64,000 bases of DNA, from contig NZ_CVPC01000002.1 in assembly GCF_001049735.1 (NCBI RefSeq), positions 248,001-312,000 of the forward strand, written 5' to 3'. Shown here one piece after another: positions 18,872-28,752 of the stretch. Each line of letters opens with the position of its first letter. The stretch's first letter is position 1. Under the pieces are notes generated by a model. That model made no database searches. It had not been told where the DNA came from and saw only the letters and a program-made list of their open reading frames with translations. The stretch is from Nereida ignava (GTDB lineage Bacteria > Pseudomonadota > Alphaproteobacteria > Rhodobacterales > Rhodobacteraceae). Position numbers and translations under genes: made by a program.

Positions 18872-19723
18872 ATGCTCTATAATTCAGCACAAGAATGGCG
18901 CGATGCTCCGCACAAGCGGATCGTTTTGTTTGCGATGTCTGGCTTGGGCAAAACCTATGTCTCCGAGATGCTTCAGCAGACCGGCACATGGTTTCACTAC
19001 TCTATCGATTACCGGATCGGCACCCGTTACATGGCCGAACCGATTGCCGACAATTGTAAGCGCGAAGCGATGAAAGTCCCGTTCTTGCGGGAAATGCTTC
19101 TGGCTGATGCCATCCATATTGCGCCAAATATTCACGATCACGACCTGACTGCCGTTGCGGCATATACCGGAAAACCCGGAAATGAGGCGCAGGGTGGCCT
19201 AAGCTTTGACGCCTACATGAAGCGTCAAAAACAGTTCCAGGCCGCCGAAACCCAAGCCCTGCTCGACACGAGTGAATTTATGGAGCGGGCCGAGGATATC
19301 TACGGCTACGATAATTTCGTCTGCGACACTGGCGGCTCTATTTGTGAGTGGGTCGATGCGGAAAATCCTAACGATCTGATCTTGAACGCTTTGGCCAAAA
19401 ACGCACTTCTCGTCTGGATCAAAGGCAGCGATGCCCATAGCCAATCATTGGTAGAACGCTTTGACAGGTCACCCAAGCCAATGTGCTATGACACAGAATT
19501 TACCATTGACTGTTGGGAAGTTTATTTAATTGAAAACAATATAGTAGAGAGTGAAGTTAATCCAGATGACTTTATCCGCTGGATGTATGCGCGCGCGATG
19601 AAACACCGGCAACCCCGTTATGAAGCAATGGCGAAATGGGGCGTTACGCTTGATGCAAATGACGTCATGAAAGTCCGTTCTGCGGACGAGTTCTGCGAGC
19701 TGATCGCCGCTGCGCTGCCTTAG
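18872..19723 (+). CDS. P-loop NTPase of unknown function upstream of metA
   Basis: A 283-residue protein with a Walker-A-like loop near the N-terminus (FAMSGLGKTYVSE, about residues 20-32) and a kinase-like layout (VCDTGGSICEWVD around residue 152). There is no membrane segment or signal peptide. It could be a small-molecule kinase or an AAA-like ATPase; I do not recognise a characterised homologue. It is 16 bases from metA on the same strand, suggesting co-transcription and possibly a link to methionine metabolism. GAAGGGG lies about 10 bases before the ATG. Confidence 0.75.
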   Translation: MLYNSAQEWRDAPHKRIVLFAMSGLGKTYVSEMLQQTGTWFHYSIDYRIGTRYMAEPIADNCKREAMKVPFLREMLLADAIHIAPNIHDHDLTAVAAYTGKPGNEAQGGLSFDAYMKRQKQFQAAETQALLDTSEFMERAEDIYGYDNFVCDTGGSICEWVDAENPNDLILNALAKNALLVWIKGSDAHSQSLVERFDRSPKPMCYDTEFTIDCWEVYLIENNIVESEVNPDDFIRWMYARAMKHRQPRYEAMAKWGVTLDANDVMKVRSADEFCELIAAALP

Positions 19724-19739
19724 GTAAGGACACCCGAAA

Positions 19740-20654
19740 ATGCCTATAAAACTGCCTGCGGATCTTCCCGCCTACGATATTTTGACCCACGAGGGCGTGA
19801 GCGTTCTGGACGAGACCGTCGCCGCGCGCCAAGATATCCGCCCGCTGAAAATTGCTTTGCTCAACCTAATGCCCAAGAAAATTCAGACCGAGACACAATT
19901 CGCGCGGTTGATTGGTGCAACACCACTACAGATTGAGCTGACACTTGTTCGCATGTCCGAGCACCAGACCAAAAACACCGCCGCCGAGCATATGGAGACG
20001 TTTTATCGTCCCTTCCAAGACATCAAAGGCGAGAAGTTTGATGGCCTCATCATTACTGGTGCGCCAATTGAGCACCTGCAATTTGATCAGGTGACTTACT
20101 GGGATGAGTTGCGCGAGGTTTTTGAGTGGACCCAGACCAACGTGCATTCCACATTTGGTGTATGCTGGGGCGGAATGGCGATGATTAACTATTTCCATGG
20201 CGTCACGAAGCACCTTCTTGATGCCAAGGCATTTGGGTGTTTCCGTCACAAAAACCTTGATGCGGCATCACCATATTTGCGTGGATTTTCAGACGATTGC
20301 GTGATCCCCGTGAGCCGCTGGACCGAAATGGACGCAGGCGAAATTAATCAAGCGGGCCTCAAAACGCTGTTGGGCAGTGATGCGGTAGGACCGTGCCTTG
20401 TTGAGGATAATGCACGCCGCGCGCTCTATATTTTTAACCATTTTGAATATGATACCAGCACCCTGAAACAAGAATATGATCGCGATGTTTCTGAGGGAAC
20501 CGCGATCAATGTACCCGTTAACTATTATCCCGAAGATGATCCTGCTGCGGCACCGCAAAACCGCTGGCGCAGTCATGCACATCTTCTCTATGGGAACTGG
20601 ATAAATGAAATCTACCAAACGACGCCCTACGAGATTGAAAACATTGGGACTTAG
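19740..20654 (+). CDS. metA: Homoserine O-acyltransferase MetA, predicted acetyl-CoA-specific
   Basis: A 304-residue MetA-fold enzyme of methionine synthesis. Catalytic Cys142 lies in [10 protein letters not shown], and the C-terminal His/Glu region is near HFEYD. Residue 111 in ITGAPIEH is Glu. In this family Glu111 marks acetyl-CoA use and Gly111 succinyl-CoA use, so this is predicted to be homoserine O-acetyltransferase despite the metA name. It has a GGTAAGGA-like site upstream and overlaps the following hydrolase gene by 50 bases. Confidence 0.94.
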   Translation: MPIKLPADLPAYDILTHEGVSVLDETVAARQDIRPLKIALLNLMPKKIQTETQFARLIGATPLQIELTLVRMSEHQTKNTAAEHMETFYRPFQDIKGEKFDGLIITGAPIEHLQFDQVTYWDELREVFEWTQTNVHSTFGVCWGGMAMINYFHGVTKHLLDAKAFGCFRHKNLDAASPYLRGFSDDCVIPVSRWTEMDAGEINQAGLKTLLGSDAVGPCLVEDNARRALYIFNHFEYDTSTLKQEYDRDVSEGTAINVPVNYYPEDDPAAAPQNRWRSHAHLLYGNWINEIYQTTPYEIENIGT

Positions 20655-21609
20655 CCTGCTTGCCATTGGGATTTGCGTCGTTCTGACCTCTGCCTTTGTG
20701 GGGATCATGGCGCGCAAAAACGAACGGGCAGCTGAGGCTAATTTTCCACCCATTGGCCAATTCGTTAACGTGGATGGCCGCCAAGTCCATGCGCTGGTTA
20801 CGGGAACGGGGCCTGATTTGATCCTGATCCATGGGGCATCTGGCAACATTCGAGATTGGACGTTCGATTTCGTTGACCAACTCAAGGATCGCTACCGCGT
20901 TATCGTGATGGATCGCCCGGGCTTGGGCTACACAGATCGGGCGGACCCTACCCTTTCCGGCGCGCGGAGCACGGACGCGGAGACGCCTCAACAGCAAGCA
21001 CGAATGCTGAAAGCCGCAGCGGTTCAACTGGGTGTAAAAAATCCAATTGTCCTTGGCTACAGTTTTGGTGGTGCCGTGGCGATGGCTTGGGCGTTGGAGT
21101 TTCCGGATCATCCAAGCGGCATGGTTATTCTCAGCGGCGCGACTGAACCGTGGCCCGGACCGCTTGATCTATTATACCGCGTAAATGGCAGCCTTATCGG
21201 GGGCTTGATCACAACGCCTTTGATTGCAGCTTTTGCAAGTGAGCCGCGGATCAATGCCTCAATCAATTCGATATTTGAGCCGGCCGAGCCGCCTGAGGGG
21301 TACAACGATTATATTGGAGGTGCTCTGGTTACGCGGCGTGCTTCTATGCGCGCAAACGCACGGCAAGTCCTTGGGCTACGCCCGCATTTGGTGGAAATGT
21401 CCAAGCAGTATCCTGGCATCACACTGCCAACTGAAATCTTGCATGGCGATGCGGATACAATCGTACCGGCCAGTATTCATGCGCGTGTGCTTGATACTCA
21501 ATTACCGAATAGCCGTCTCACAATCCTGAATGCCGTCGGACACATGCCTCATCACACCAATCCGGCAGATGTAATTTCTGCAATTGATCGCCTGCGACAG
21601 ACCCCCTAG
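20605..21609 (+). CDS. Membrane-anchored alpha/beta hydrolase
   Basis: A 334-residue protein. An N-terminal membrane anchor (about residues 13-35) precedes an alpha/beta-hydrolase fold: oxyanion region LIHGASGN, nucleophile elbow GYSFGG, acid HGDADTIVP and the His of VGHMPHH. The active site should face the periplasm if the positive-inside rule holds ([11 protein letters not shown] before the span). The substrate is unknown. The ATG at 20605 lies inside the metA end (50-base overlap); no later start preserves the anchor. Confidence 0.85.
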   Translation: MKSTKRRPTRLKTLGLSLLAIGICVVLTSAFVGIMARKNERAAEANFPPIGQFVNVDGRQVHALVTGTGPDLILIHGASGNIRDWTFDFVDQLKDRYRVIVMDRPGLGYTDRADPTLSGARSTDAETPQQQARMLKAAAVQLGVKNPIVLGYSFGGAVAMAWALEFPDHPSGMVILSGATEPWPGPLDLLYRVNGSLIGGLITTPLIAAFASEPRINASINSIFEPAEPPEGYNDYIGGALVTRRASMRANARQVLGLRPHLVEMSKQYPGITLPTEILHGDADTIVPASIHARVLDTQLPNSRLTILNAVGHMPHHTNPADVISAIDRLRQTP

Positions 21610-21666
21610 CGCGATAAGCTTTGCTTTGTCATAGTGTGGATCAGAGTTGGCGGTGAAGGTGTTGAT

Positions 21667-22542
21667 ATGTCGAGTTTTTCCAAAGATGCGGTGCATCAGT
21701 TCTTCAGCGAACATGCGCCGAAGGATATACGTCAAGGCATCAAGAACAACGCCAAGGGGGCAATTCTTGATGCGAGCTACCCATATGATGAGCGCATAAA
21801 GCGGAAAGCCTATGAGGCGCATATGGCTAAGCTACAAATTGAACTGGTCAAAATGCAGTCGTGGGTCAAGAAAAGCGGCGCGCGGGTTGCGGTTGTATTT
21901 GAGGGCCGTGATGCTGCTGGCAAAGGCGGCACGATTAAACGGCTGCGCGAAAACCTGAATCCCCGTCAGGCGCGTGTCGTAGCCCTTGCAAAGCCAACTG
22001 AAAAGGAGGCCGGCGAGTGGTATTTTCAGCGCTATGTGAAACATATGCCAACTGCCGGTGGCATGACGTTTTTTGATCGTAGTTGGTATAATCGCGGCGT
22101 TGTAGAGCACGTCTTTGAATTTTGCACCCCTACGCAGCGACAGCTTTGGTTCGACCAAACGCCACACTTCGAAGATATGATGGTGAGCGATGGGATACAG
22201 CTGATCAAAATTTGGCTGAACGTCGGGCGAGCCGAACAACTACGCCGTTTTTTGCGCCGCGAAGCTGATCCTTTGAAACAATGGAAGCTCTCTTGGATTG
22301 ATGTTGAGGGTCTTGGTAAATGGGACAGCTATTCGAAGGCAATTGGTGAGACACTGTCTCGGACGCATACGGACACGTGTCCGTGGACAGTTGTTCGTAG
22401 CGATGACAAACGACGTGCGCGGATCGCAGCAATCCAAACCATCCTAACGCGTGTGACTTACGAGGGGCGAGATGATGATGCCATTGGCCCAATTGACCAA
22501 GGGATTATTGGCGCGTCTTCATCACTGACAAATCTTGCATAA
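21667..22542 (+). CDS. ppk2: Polyphosphate kinase 2
   Basis: A PPK2-family enzyme of 291 residues that transfers phosphate between polyphosphate and nucleotides. Motifs are the P-loop [13 protein letters not shown], the lid [13 protein letters not shown] and the downstream [15 protein letters not shown]. It is a single-domain form. The ATG at 21667 has GAAGGT about seven bases upstream. It stands alone, ending 3 bases from the convergent potA-like gene. Confidence 0.93.
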   Translation: MSSFSKDAVHQFFSEHAPKDIRQGIKNNAKGAILDASYPYDERIKRKAYEAHMAKLQIELVKMQSWVKKSGARVAVVFEGRDAAGKGGTIKRLRENLNPRQARVVALAKPTEKEAGEWYFQRYVKHMPTAGGMTFFDRSWYNRGVVEHVFEFCTPTQRQLWFDQTPHFEDMMVSDGIQLIKIWLNVGRAEQLRRFLRREADPLKQWKLSWIDVEGLGKWDSYSKAIGETLSRTHTDTCPWTVVRSDDKRRARIAAIQTILTRVTYEGRDDDAIGPIDQGIIGASSSLTNLA

Positions 22543-22545
22543 ACC

Positions 22546-23595
22546 TTACTGATCAAAAAACACCAATGCGTCTTCGCGCCAACTGATGCGGACAGGTGTC
22601 CCAATCTCTAGAATCTCGCGCCCCATCAGATTTTTCATCGAAATCGTGAGGGTATTGTCCAAGCCATCAAGCCCGACTTCATAGTAGGTCATATCACCAT
22701 AGTAAGCCCGATCAACAATTTTAGCGGCTGCAACACGGTCGCGATCAGGCTCGCCAGGAAACAGAATGGACATGGTCTCGGGCCGGATACCAGCGTGAGA
22801 GACAGTGTCTCGCGCAGGGTCGGACACCTGTCCAAGCCCTGCAATCGTTAAATTACCCGCATTTTGCGCAACCGGCATCACGTTCATAGTGCCAATGAAC
22901 TCACCAACTTTACGCGAGGCCGGCGCACGGTACAGGGTTTGCGGGTCAGCCAATTGCGCAATCTGACCCTCAAACATAACAGCGATCCGATCGCTCATAA
23001 TCAGCGCTTCTTCCTGGTCGTGGGTCACCAAAATGAATGTAATGCCGACTTGTCGCTGAAGACGACGCAATTCAAGCTGCATCTGCTCGCGCAGCTTTTT
23101 GTCCAGCGCGGAAAGCGGCTCATCCAAAAGAAGAACCTTAGGCTTAAGAACAAGCGCACGGGCCAAGGCCACACGTTGACGTTGCCCGCCAGACAAAGCG
23201 TTAGCCGCGCGGGCGCCAAACCCGTCTAGCCCTACCATTTCAAGGGCTTCACCAACGACACGGGTTTGTTCTGACTTACTTAAGTCAGACTTGCGTAGAC
23301 CAAACGCCACGTTTTGCGCGACGTTCAAATGCGGGAAAATTGCGTAACTTTGAAACACCATATTGGTCGGTCGGCGGTTTGGCGGCACCTCTGCCATATC
23401 GGCACCGGCAATCTTAAGCGTCCCGCTTTCAATATCTTCAAACCCCGCAATCGTGCGCAGCAGCGTTGTTTTTCCACAGCCAGATGGACCAAGCAGAGAG
23501 AAGAACTCCCCTGCTTCAATGTCTAAATCTATGTTCCTAAGCGCGTGGTAACTATCATAATGCTTGTTAACGCCGGATAACGAAATCATGGTCAT
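22546..23595 (-). CDS. potA: ABC transporter ATP-binding protein, PotA (spermidine/putrescine) type
   Basis: A 349-residue ATPase: Walker A GPSGCGKTT, Q-loop, signature LSGGQRQRVALARAL, Walker B VLLLDEPLSALD, and a C-terminal TOBE domain (about 270-345). The cluster architecture is that of polyamine/iron/phosphonate-type importers. The ATG overlaps the upstream permease stop (ATGA) with AAGGGGGGC upstream. Substrate assignment rests only on permease resemblance. Confidence 0.85.
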   Translation of the reverse strand: MTMISLSGVNKHYDSYHALRNIDLDIEAGEFFSLLGPSGCGKTTLLRTIAGFEDIESGTLKIAGADMAEVPPNRRPTNMVFQSYAIFPHLNVAQNVAFGLRKSDLSKSEQTRVVGEALEMVGLDGFGARAANALSGGQRQRVALARALVLKPKVLLLDEPLSALDKKLREQMQLELRRLQRQVGITFILVTHDQEEALIMSDRIAVMFEGQIAQLADPQTLYRAPASRKVGEFIGTMNVMPVAQNAGNLTIAGLGQVSDPARDTVSHAGIRPETMSILFPGEPDRDRVAAAKIVDRAYYGDMTYYEVGLDGLDNTLTISMKNLMGREILEIGTPVRISWREDALVFFDQ

Positions 23596-24383
23596 AAAAA
23601 GCCCCCTTCGGTGCTTTGTCCCGCCTTTCGCAACCCACGACGACGAAGTGTTTCAGCCAGTGCAAGCAGCAGGATTGAGAGACATACAAGCAGCGTTCCC
23701 AAGGCCATAACGACCGGCAGCTTGGTTGGAAAGCGCAACTGGGACCATAAATAAACAGGTAATGTTGGCTCTGTACTGCTTAGGAAAAAGGCGATGATAA
23801 ACTCGTCCAAACTGATCGTGAACGAGATAAGCAGTGACGCAATCAGTCCGGGCCAGATCAACGGCAGTGTCACACGGTAAAACGTGCTGACGCGGGTCTC
23901 GCCTAAATCAAGTGATGCCTCTTCAAGGGCGGGATCAATGTTTTGAAAACTGGAGTTTAGAATAGAAATCGCAAATGGCATGCAGATCAACGTGTGACCT
24001 GCGATCACTGACCATGACCCTATGCTTAGCCCCAACTGCAAGAACACCACCAAGAGTGAAACAGCGACAATAATCTCGGGCAAGACGAGCGGCAACATGA
24101 TCAGGCCCATAATGGGCCGCTTTCCAATAAAGCGATAGCGCACGGCAGCACGTGCTGCGCAAACACCAAGAATTGTTGATAAAACTGCTGTTATGGAGGC
24201 GATTTTAACGGAGGTCCAAACACTGCTTGTCAGGGCGGGGATGGTCGGTAGTTGCACAAACCACTTGGTGGTGAACCCCTGCAAAGGAAAGGCGATTGTT
24301 GTACTGTCATTGAACGCGAAAAGTGGAAGCAACACGATCGGTGCGTAGAGAAAAATCAGATAAGCCCAAGTATATGCCCTCAT
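23592..24383 (-). CDS. potC: ABC transporter permease, PotC type
   Basis: A 263-residue permease with six spans and the EAA loop EEASLDLGETRVSTFYRVTLP, which contacts the ATPase. The PotC-like N-terminus is YLIFLYAPIVLLPLFAFNDS. It overlaps the partner permease and the ATPase gene by four bases each, so the three are translationally coupled. Confidence 0.87.
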   Translation of the reverse strand: MRAYTWAYLIFLYAPIVLLPLFAFNDSTTIAFPLQGFTTKWFVQLPTIPALTSSVWTSVKIASITAVLSTILGVCAARAAVRYRFIGKRPIMGLIMLPLVLPEIIVAVSLLVVFLQLGLSIGSWSVIAGHTLICMPFAISILNSSFQNIDPALEEASLDLGETRVSTFYRVTLPLIWPGLIASLLISFTISLDEFIIAFFLSSTEPTLPVYLWSQLRFPTKLPVVMALGTLLVCLSILLLALAETLRRRGLRKAGQSTEGGFL

Positions 24384-25249
24384 GACCGCACCTTTAGGAA
24401 ACGCCGGTTTAGCCAGACAAATAGTGTCGCAATTACGGTCACCGCCACCATAGAAATAACAGCGAGCGCCGCGCCCATTGGGGCGTTGTTGAGTTTCAAA
24501 AACTGTGTCTGGATCATGTTTGCAATCATCAACCCGCCGGGTCCCCCAACAAGGCGAGGTGTAATATAGTCGCCGATGACGGGTATAAACACGATGAGTG
24601 TTGCAGCGACTAAGCCCGGCATTGCAAGTGGGAGCGTGACGCGGAAAAAAGTCGCCACGCGGGTTTCCCCCAAGTCGCGTGAGGCCTCCAGAAGCGCGCG
24701 GTCAATCTTTTCCAAAGCCACGAAAATAGGCAAAATCGCAAAGGGTGCAAACGCGTGCGCCAGCGTGATGATTACGGCATTTAGATTGTACAAAATGAAT
24801 GTGATTGGTGCATCAATGATACCAACTTCAATCAAACCTGAGTTAATGACGCCGTTGAACCCCAGAACAACTTTCCACAGGAAAACGCGGATCAGGTAGC
24901 TTGTCCAAAACGGGATCGTAATCAAAAAGAGCCACAGCGATTTGCGCGACGGCTTTACATGAAAGCTGATGAAGTAAGCCACCGGAAAAGCTGTGATGAC
25001 GGTAAGCAGTGTCACCGCCCCCGCAACCAAAAGCGAGCGGCCCAGTAGCAATCCGTAAATCGGATCTTGGGCGGCCTCAACGTAATTTTTGATCGTGAAA
25101 TCAGTATTCAGCGTCAGGTAATCTTGCGTCCAAAAGCTGAACAAAATGATTGCCCCGAGTGGCCCCGCAAGCAGCACCAAAGTGGTTAAAAACGGCGGGC
25201 TAACAAGTAAAAGCCCCCGACGGGAATTATGAGAAACATCATCTGCCAC
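24380..25249 (-). CDS. potB: ABC transporter permease, PotB type
   Basis: A 289-residue permease with six spans and an EAA loop (LEASRDLGETRVATFFRVTLP, about residues 190-210). It pairs with the PotC-type gene. The earliest possible start is GTG at 25249, because an in-frame stop lies two codons upstream. A PotD-like periplasmic binding protein, normally in the same operon, is absent: an FkbM-like gene lies 41 bases upstream. Confidence 0.87.
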   Translation of the reverse strand: MADDVSHNSRRGLLLVSPPFLTTLVLLAGPLGAIILFSFWTQDYLTLNTDFTIKNYVEAAQDPIYGLLLGRSLLVAGAVTLLTVITAFPVAYFISFHVKPSRKSLWLFLITIPFWTSYLIRVFLWKVVLGFNGVINSGLIEVGIIDAPITFILYNLNAVIITLAHAFAPFAILPIFVALEKIDRALLEASRDLGETRVATFFRVTLPLAMPGLVAATLIVFIPVIGDYITPRLVGGPGGLMIANMIQTQFLKLNNAPMGAALAVISMVAVTVIATLFVWLNRRFLKVRS

Positions 25250-25290
25250 AGGCTATATTTGCAAGGGAATTGCTTCCTGTGCAAACGGGT

Positions 25291-26085
25291 TTATCGCCAG
25301 CAGGACGGTAATTCGATATCTAGCATCTCATTAACGTTGGGTCGATCAAGAGAATGCGGAAAGCTGAGCTGTCGATGCGTTAGAATGCAGCGATCTTTGC
25401 GGTGAAGCGTAACCTCAAGAAGCGGCGGAACCGAAATGCCATTGCGAGTTACCGCAGGTGCACAATTATTAGGATGCAAATGCACCACATGGTGAAACTT
25501 GGTTAATTTACGGAAAAAGCTGGCAATTAACGGCAAAGCACCCCGTGAGAATAAATTGTGCAAGTGATGCAGTTCGATAACGATGGTTCGGAAGCGCATC
25601 AACGTAGCGTCTGAAAGGTGCGCAAATATATCGAATTCTGCGCCTTCAACATCTATCTGCAGCACCAAATCACCTGTCCCTGCCTGCCGCTGCGCGACCC
25701 AATCCTCAAGACCTATGAAGTTTTCAGAAGGATCACTCCCAATGAATTTTTTCTCAAAGGTAATCAGCGGGTGCTCACTTGGTGATCGGTCGACACTCGC
25801 ATCGGCCAGAAAACACGGGATGTGATAATCGCGCGCTAACTGTGTTTCAAACGTCGCAACATCATCAACACCTGGTGAGAAACACGCATCAATTCCATCC
25901 AAATCGTCTGGTAACAGGTACCCGCCGTCACCCTGTCCGCCGATCCGGATCAAAGGGGTCTGAATTGAGACAGGCCGCAAAAGTAAAATCGCCGCAGACA
26001 CATCAGCGCGCGCGGCAAGGCCCCCGACAAATACCTCATTCCGAGCCGCTAGCCGTTGAATACCTGTCCGAATAAAATGCTTCAC
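25291..26085 (-). CDS. FkbM-family methyltransferase-like protein
   Basis: A 264-residue protein with an FkbM-type SAM-methyltransferase core: IGGQGDGGYLLPDDLDG near residue 50, CFSPGVDD, and the hallmark LQIDVEGAEFDIF. Such enzymes methylate sugars or polyketides, often in surface-polysaccharide contexts; the substrate is unknown. The start appears to be GTG at 26085. It precedes the PotBCA genes by 41 bases on the same strand, but a functional link is not obvious. Confidence 0.75.
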   Translation of the reverse strand: MKHFIRTGIQRLAARNEVFVGGLAARADVSAAILLLRPVSIQTPLIRIGGQGDGGYLLPDDLDGIDACFSPGVDDVATFETQLARDYHIPCFLADASVDRSPSEHPLITFEKKFIGSDPSENFIGLEDWVAQRQAGTGDLVLQIDVEGAEFDIFAHLSDATLMRFRTIVIELHHLHNLFSRGALPLIASFFRKLTKFHHVVHLHPNNCAPAVTRNGISVPPLLEVTLHRKDRCILTHRQLSFPHSLDRPNVNEMLDIELPSCWR

Positions 26086-26189
26086 CTGGGACTCACCACT
26101 GTGACGATTTAATCCACAAAAACACTACCGACTTAAAGTTACATGAATACTGCCAGAGCATTTGCAGGTGCTTAGATGACGGCAGACAC

Positions 26190-26224
26190 AAAAAAAGCCC
26201 CACCATTTGGCAGGGCTTTTTCGA
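26190..26224 (-). terminator. Terminator of the rplM-rpsI operon
   Basis: Reading the minus strand, AAAAAGCCCTGCC pairs with GGGGCTTTTTT across a short loop and ends in a run of T. It sits 17 bases after the rpsI stop. The A-rich other side could also stop plus-strand transcription. Confidence 0.85.
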
Positions 26225-26240
26225 ATAATGAACGTAAAAC

Positions 26241-26732
26241 TTAGCGCTTAGAGAACTGGAAGCTCTTACGCGCTTTTGCTTTACCGTATTTCTTACGCTC
26301 AACAACACGGCTGTCGCGTGTGAGGAAGCCAGCGGCTTTCAACGCGCCACGCAGGCTGGGATCGTACAGTTGCAATGCTTTGGAAATGCCGTGCTTAACC
26401 GCACCAGCTTGACCAGAAAGACCGCCACCTTTGACAGTCGCCATCACGTCGAACTGGTCTTCTGTACCAGAAACTGTGAAAGGCTGACGCAGGATCATTT
26501 GCAGCACGGGGCGTGCAAAATAGACCTTCATCTCTTTACCGTTCACAACAACTTTGCCGGAGCCTGGCTTGATCCAAACGCGTGCAACCGCGTCTTTACG
26601 TTTACCAGTCGCATAAGAACGGCCAAGGTCGTCACGGACGGGCTCGCGTGGGGTCATCTCAACTTCTGCTACTGCAACAGTGCCTTCGGCAACTGCGTTC
26701 AGCTCATCGAGGCTTTTGATTTCTTCAGCCAT
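26241..26732 (-). CDS. rpsI: 30S ribosomal protein S9
   Basis: S9 of 163 residues, carrying the roughly 35-residue acidic N-terminal extension seen in alphaproteobacteria. Core motifs are [30 protein letters not shown] and the C-terminal [18 protein letters not shown] that reaches the P site. It follows rplM by 3 bases in the universal rplM-rpsI operon. Confidence 0.98.
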   Translation of the reverse strand: MAEEIKSLDELNAVAEGTVAVAEVEMTPREPVRDDLGRSYATGKRKDAVARVWIKPGSGKVVVNGKEMKVYFARPVLQMILRQPFTVSGTEDQFDVMATVKGGGLSGQAGAVKHGISKALQLYDPSLRGALKAAGFLTRDSRVVERKKYGKAKARKSFQFSKR

Positions 26733-26735
26733 CTA

Positions 26736-27194
26736 TCAGACCCTCGTGTTCTTTGAGTTCATGGATTTGACGTCCAGCACTTCGGGGCTTTGCGCCTCAT
26801 GGGGGTGCTCGGCGCCTGCGTACACACGCAGGTTCGTCATTTGCTGGCGTGACAGGCGGTTGCCTGGCAACATGCGTTTGATCGCAAGTGTTACAACGCG
26901 CTCAGGGTGATCACCTTCCAAGATTTGCTCTTTGGTACGGTATTTGATTCCACCTGGGTAGCCAGTGTGCCAGTAGTAACGCTCTTCGCGTTTCTTACCA
27001 GTCAACTGAACTTTGTCAGCGTTGATGATGATGACGTTGTCACCCATGTCCATGTGGGGCGTGAACGACGGCTTGTGCTTGCCGCGAAGACGCATCGCAA
27101 CAATCGACGCAAGACGGCCCAGCACCACGCCTTCAGCGTCGATGATGATCCACTTCTTGTCGATGTCTGCGGGTGTCGCAGTGAAGGTTTTCAT
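26736..27194 (-). CDS. rplM: 50S ribosomal protein L13
   Basis: L13 of 152 residues with family motifs [30 protein letters not shown] and [11 protein letters not shown]-like segments ([12 protein letters not shown] here). It is the first gene of the operon with rpsI. A good sigma70-type promoter lies about 55 bases upstream. Confidence 0.98.
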   Translation of the reverse strand: MKTFTATPADIDKKWIIIDAEGVVLGRLASIVAMRLRGKHKPSFTPHMDMGDNVIIINADKVQLTGKKREERYYWHTGYPGGIKYRTKEQILEGDHPERVVTLAIKRMLPGNRLSRQQMTNLRVYAGAEHPHEAQSPEVLDVKSMNSKNTRV

Positions 27195-27247
27195 GTTTCT
27201 ATCCTTGGAATGTCAGCGGAAAGGCTCCGCGGGTATTCGATTGCGCC

Positions 27248-27275
27248 CTTATATAGGCGCACAAATAGCAGTCAA
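27248..27275 (-). promoter_or_regulatory. Sigma70-type promoter for rplM-rpsI
   Basis: On the minus strand, TTGACT (27270-27275) and TATAAG (27248-27253) are separated by 16 bases. They lie 54-81 bases before the rplM ATG. Confidence 0.65.
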
Positions 27276-27347
27276 CAACACAAAACATCGAAAAACCGTT
27301 CATAATCAGGGGCTTAAAAAATAGGTATCAAAATACCCCAAAAATTA

Positions 27348-27770
27348 CTACTTTGGCGGGATCGAATAGGTCAATGACGCACGGGCAACCGGCCGATCAT
27401 CTCCATCGCTGAACACAAGTGCATCACAAACCGCCAGTTGCCGTCCCAGCTTCAACAGTCTCACGTCACAAATCACATCCTTACCAGCGATGGGTTTGCG
27501 CATGAAATCGATACTGCAGTTCGTGGTCACCGTCAGCGCCTCAAGACCGATGCGCGATAAAATCGCCAGATACGCCCCCACATCCGCCAGCCCAAACATC
27601 GCGGGCCCAGATACTGTGCCGCCGGGGCGCAGGTGCCTCTCGGCCACGTTGAGACGCAGCTTGATCCCTTGCGCCGTGATTTCATCAACAGTGAAGTCGT
27701 CCTTCACTTGTTCAAAATCCCGCGCCAAAAATGCGGTCAGCTCTGCGGTAGTAAGAAGTGGGTCAGTCAT
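27348..27770 (-). CDS. PaaI-family hotdog-fold thioesterase
   Basis: A 140-residue hotdog protein with the PaaI pattern RPGGTVSGPAMFGLADVGAYLA, the active-site region, and the strand TNCSIDFMRKP. The family hydrolyses aromatic or other acyl-CoA thioesters. The ATG at 27770 gives MTDPLLTTAEL; the longer frame upstream runs into the divergent enoyl-CoA hydratase gene and is rejected. Divergence from an acyl-CoA hydratase suggests a shared role in acyl-CoA metabolism. Confidence 0.85.
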   Translation of the reverse strand: MTDPLLTTAELTAFLARDFEQVKDDFTVDEITAQGIKLRLNVAERHLRPGGTVSGPAMFGLADVGAYLAILSRIGLEALTVTTNCSIDFMRKPIAGKDVICDVRLLKLGRQLAVCDALVFSDGDDRPVARASLTYSIPPK

Positions 27771-27824
27771 TGCAACTCTCAACAGTTTCGGCCCTACTGT
27801 AGCCACAAGATTGTGAGGAACAAG

Positions 27825-28634
27825 ATGACCGATACGCAAACGTCTCTTTATACCCGTTGTGATGCGAACGGCGTCGCATACATTGAGTTGGCAACACCGC
27901 AAACGCTTAACGCTCTTTCAAGTCAGATGATTGAGGCACTGACCGCACTGTTTGTGGATATTGCCGCAGATCAAAGCATCAGATGCGTTGTTCTCAGCGG
28001 GGCCGGCAAAGCCTTTTGTGCGGGTCACAACCTCAAAGAAATGCAAGCGATGCGCGAAGGTCCGGATGCTGGTGCCCGTGAACTGACAGCACTTTTCGAT
28101 GCATGTGCGCAGATGATGACCGCCATTCGCACCCTGCCCCAACCCGTCATTGCGCAAGTTCACGGTGTCGCCGCTGCCGCAGGATGTCAGCTTGTTGCCG
28201 CCTGCGATATGGCTGTCGCGGCTGAAGGAACACGGTTTGCAGTTAATGGTGTGAACATCGGGCTGTTTTGCTCAACGCCCATGGTGGCGCTGTCGCGCAA
28301 TCTGCCCCGCAAGCAGGCCTTTGAAATGCTCGTAACCGGCGACTTCATTGACACCAATCGCGCGCTTGACCTTGGATTGATCAACCGTATCGCCGAACCC
28401 AGCAAACTGGCGCCCGTGACACGTGACTTGGCCGAAACGGTTGCTGCTAAACTGGGGGCTGCTGTGCGTCTTGGTAAGGGCGCGTTTTACGATCAACTCG
28501 AAATGCCCGTGGCAGATGCATATACTTTCACCCGTGACGTGATGGTCCAAAATATGGCTAATGAGGACACCGCTGAAGGCATTACGGCCTTCAACGAAAA
28601 GCGTAAACCAAACTGGGATATCGCCAACAGCTAA
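27825..28634 (+). CDS. Enoyl-CoA hydratase/isomerase family protein
   Basis: A 269-residue crotonase-fold enzyme: oxyanion hole CVVLSGAGKAFCAGHNL and the second glycine region VHGVAAAAGCQLVAACD. The usual catalytic Glu positions are not clear by eye, so hydratase versus isomerase or hydrolase activity is open. The ATG at 27825 has GAGGA upstream; the open frame before it is the antisense of the thioesterase gene. Confidence 0.88.
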   Translation: MTDTQTSLYTRCDANGVAYIELATPQTLNALSSQMIEALTALFVDIAADQSIRCVVLSGAGKAFCAGHNLKEMQAMREGPDAGARELTALFDACAQMMTAIRTLPQPVIAQVHGVAAAAGCQLVAACDMAVAAEGTRFAVNGVNIGLFCSTPMVALSRNLPRKQAFEMLVTGDFIDTNRALDLGLINRIAEPSKLAPVTRDLAETVAAKLGAAVRLGKGAFYDQLEMPVADAYTFTRDVMVQNMANEDTAEGITAFNEKRKPNWDIANS

Positions 28635-28752
28635 GTGCCGCTTGAAATTCGACCTGAACGCCCCATTGCACCCCATATCCAGGAAGTGCTATTGTTTTGA
28701 CAACAATATATAGCGCGCGAGCCATAGTGCGCATGGAAAGTTAAGGTATCAC

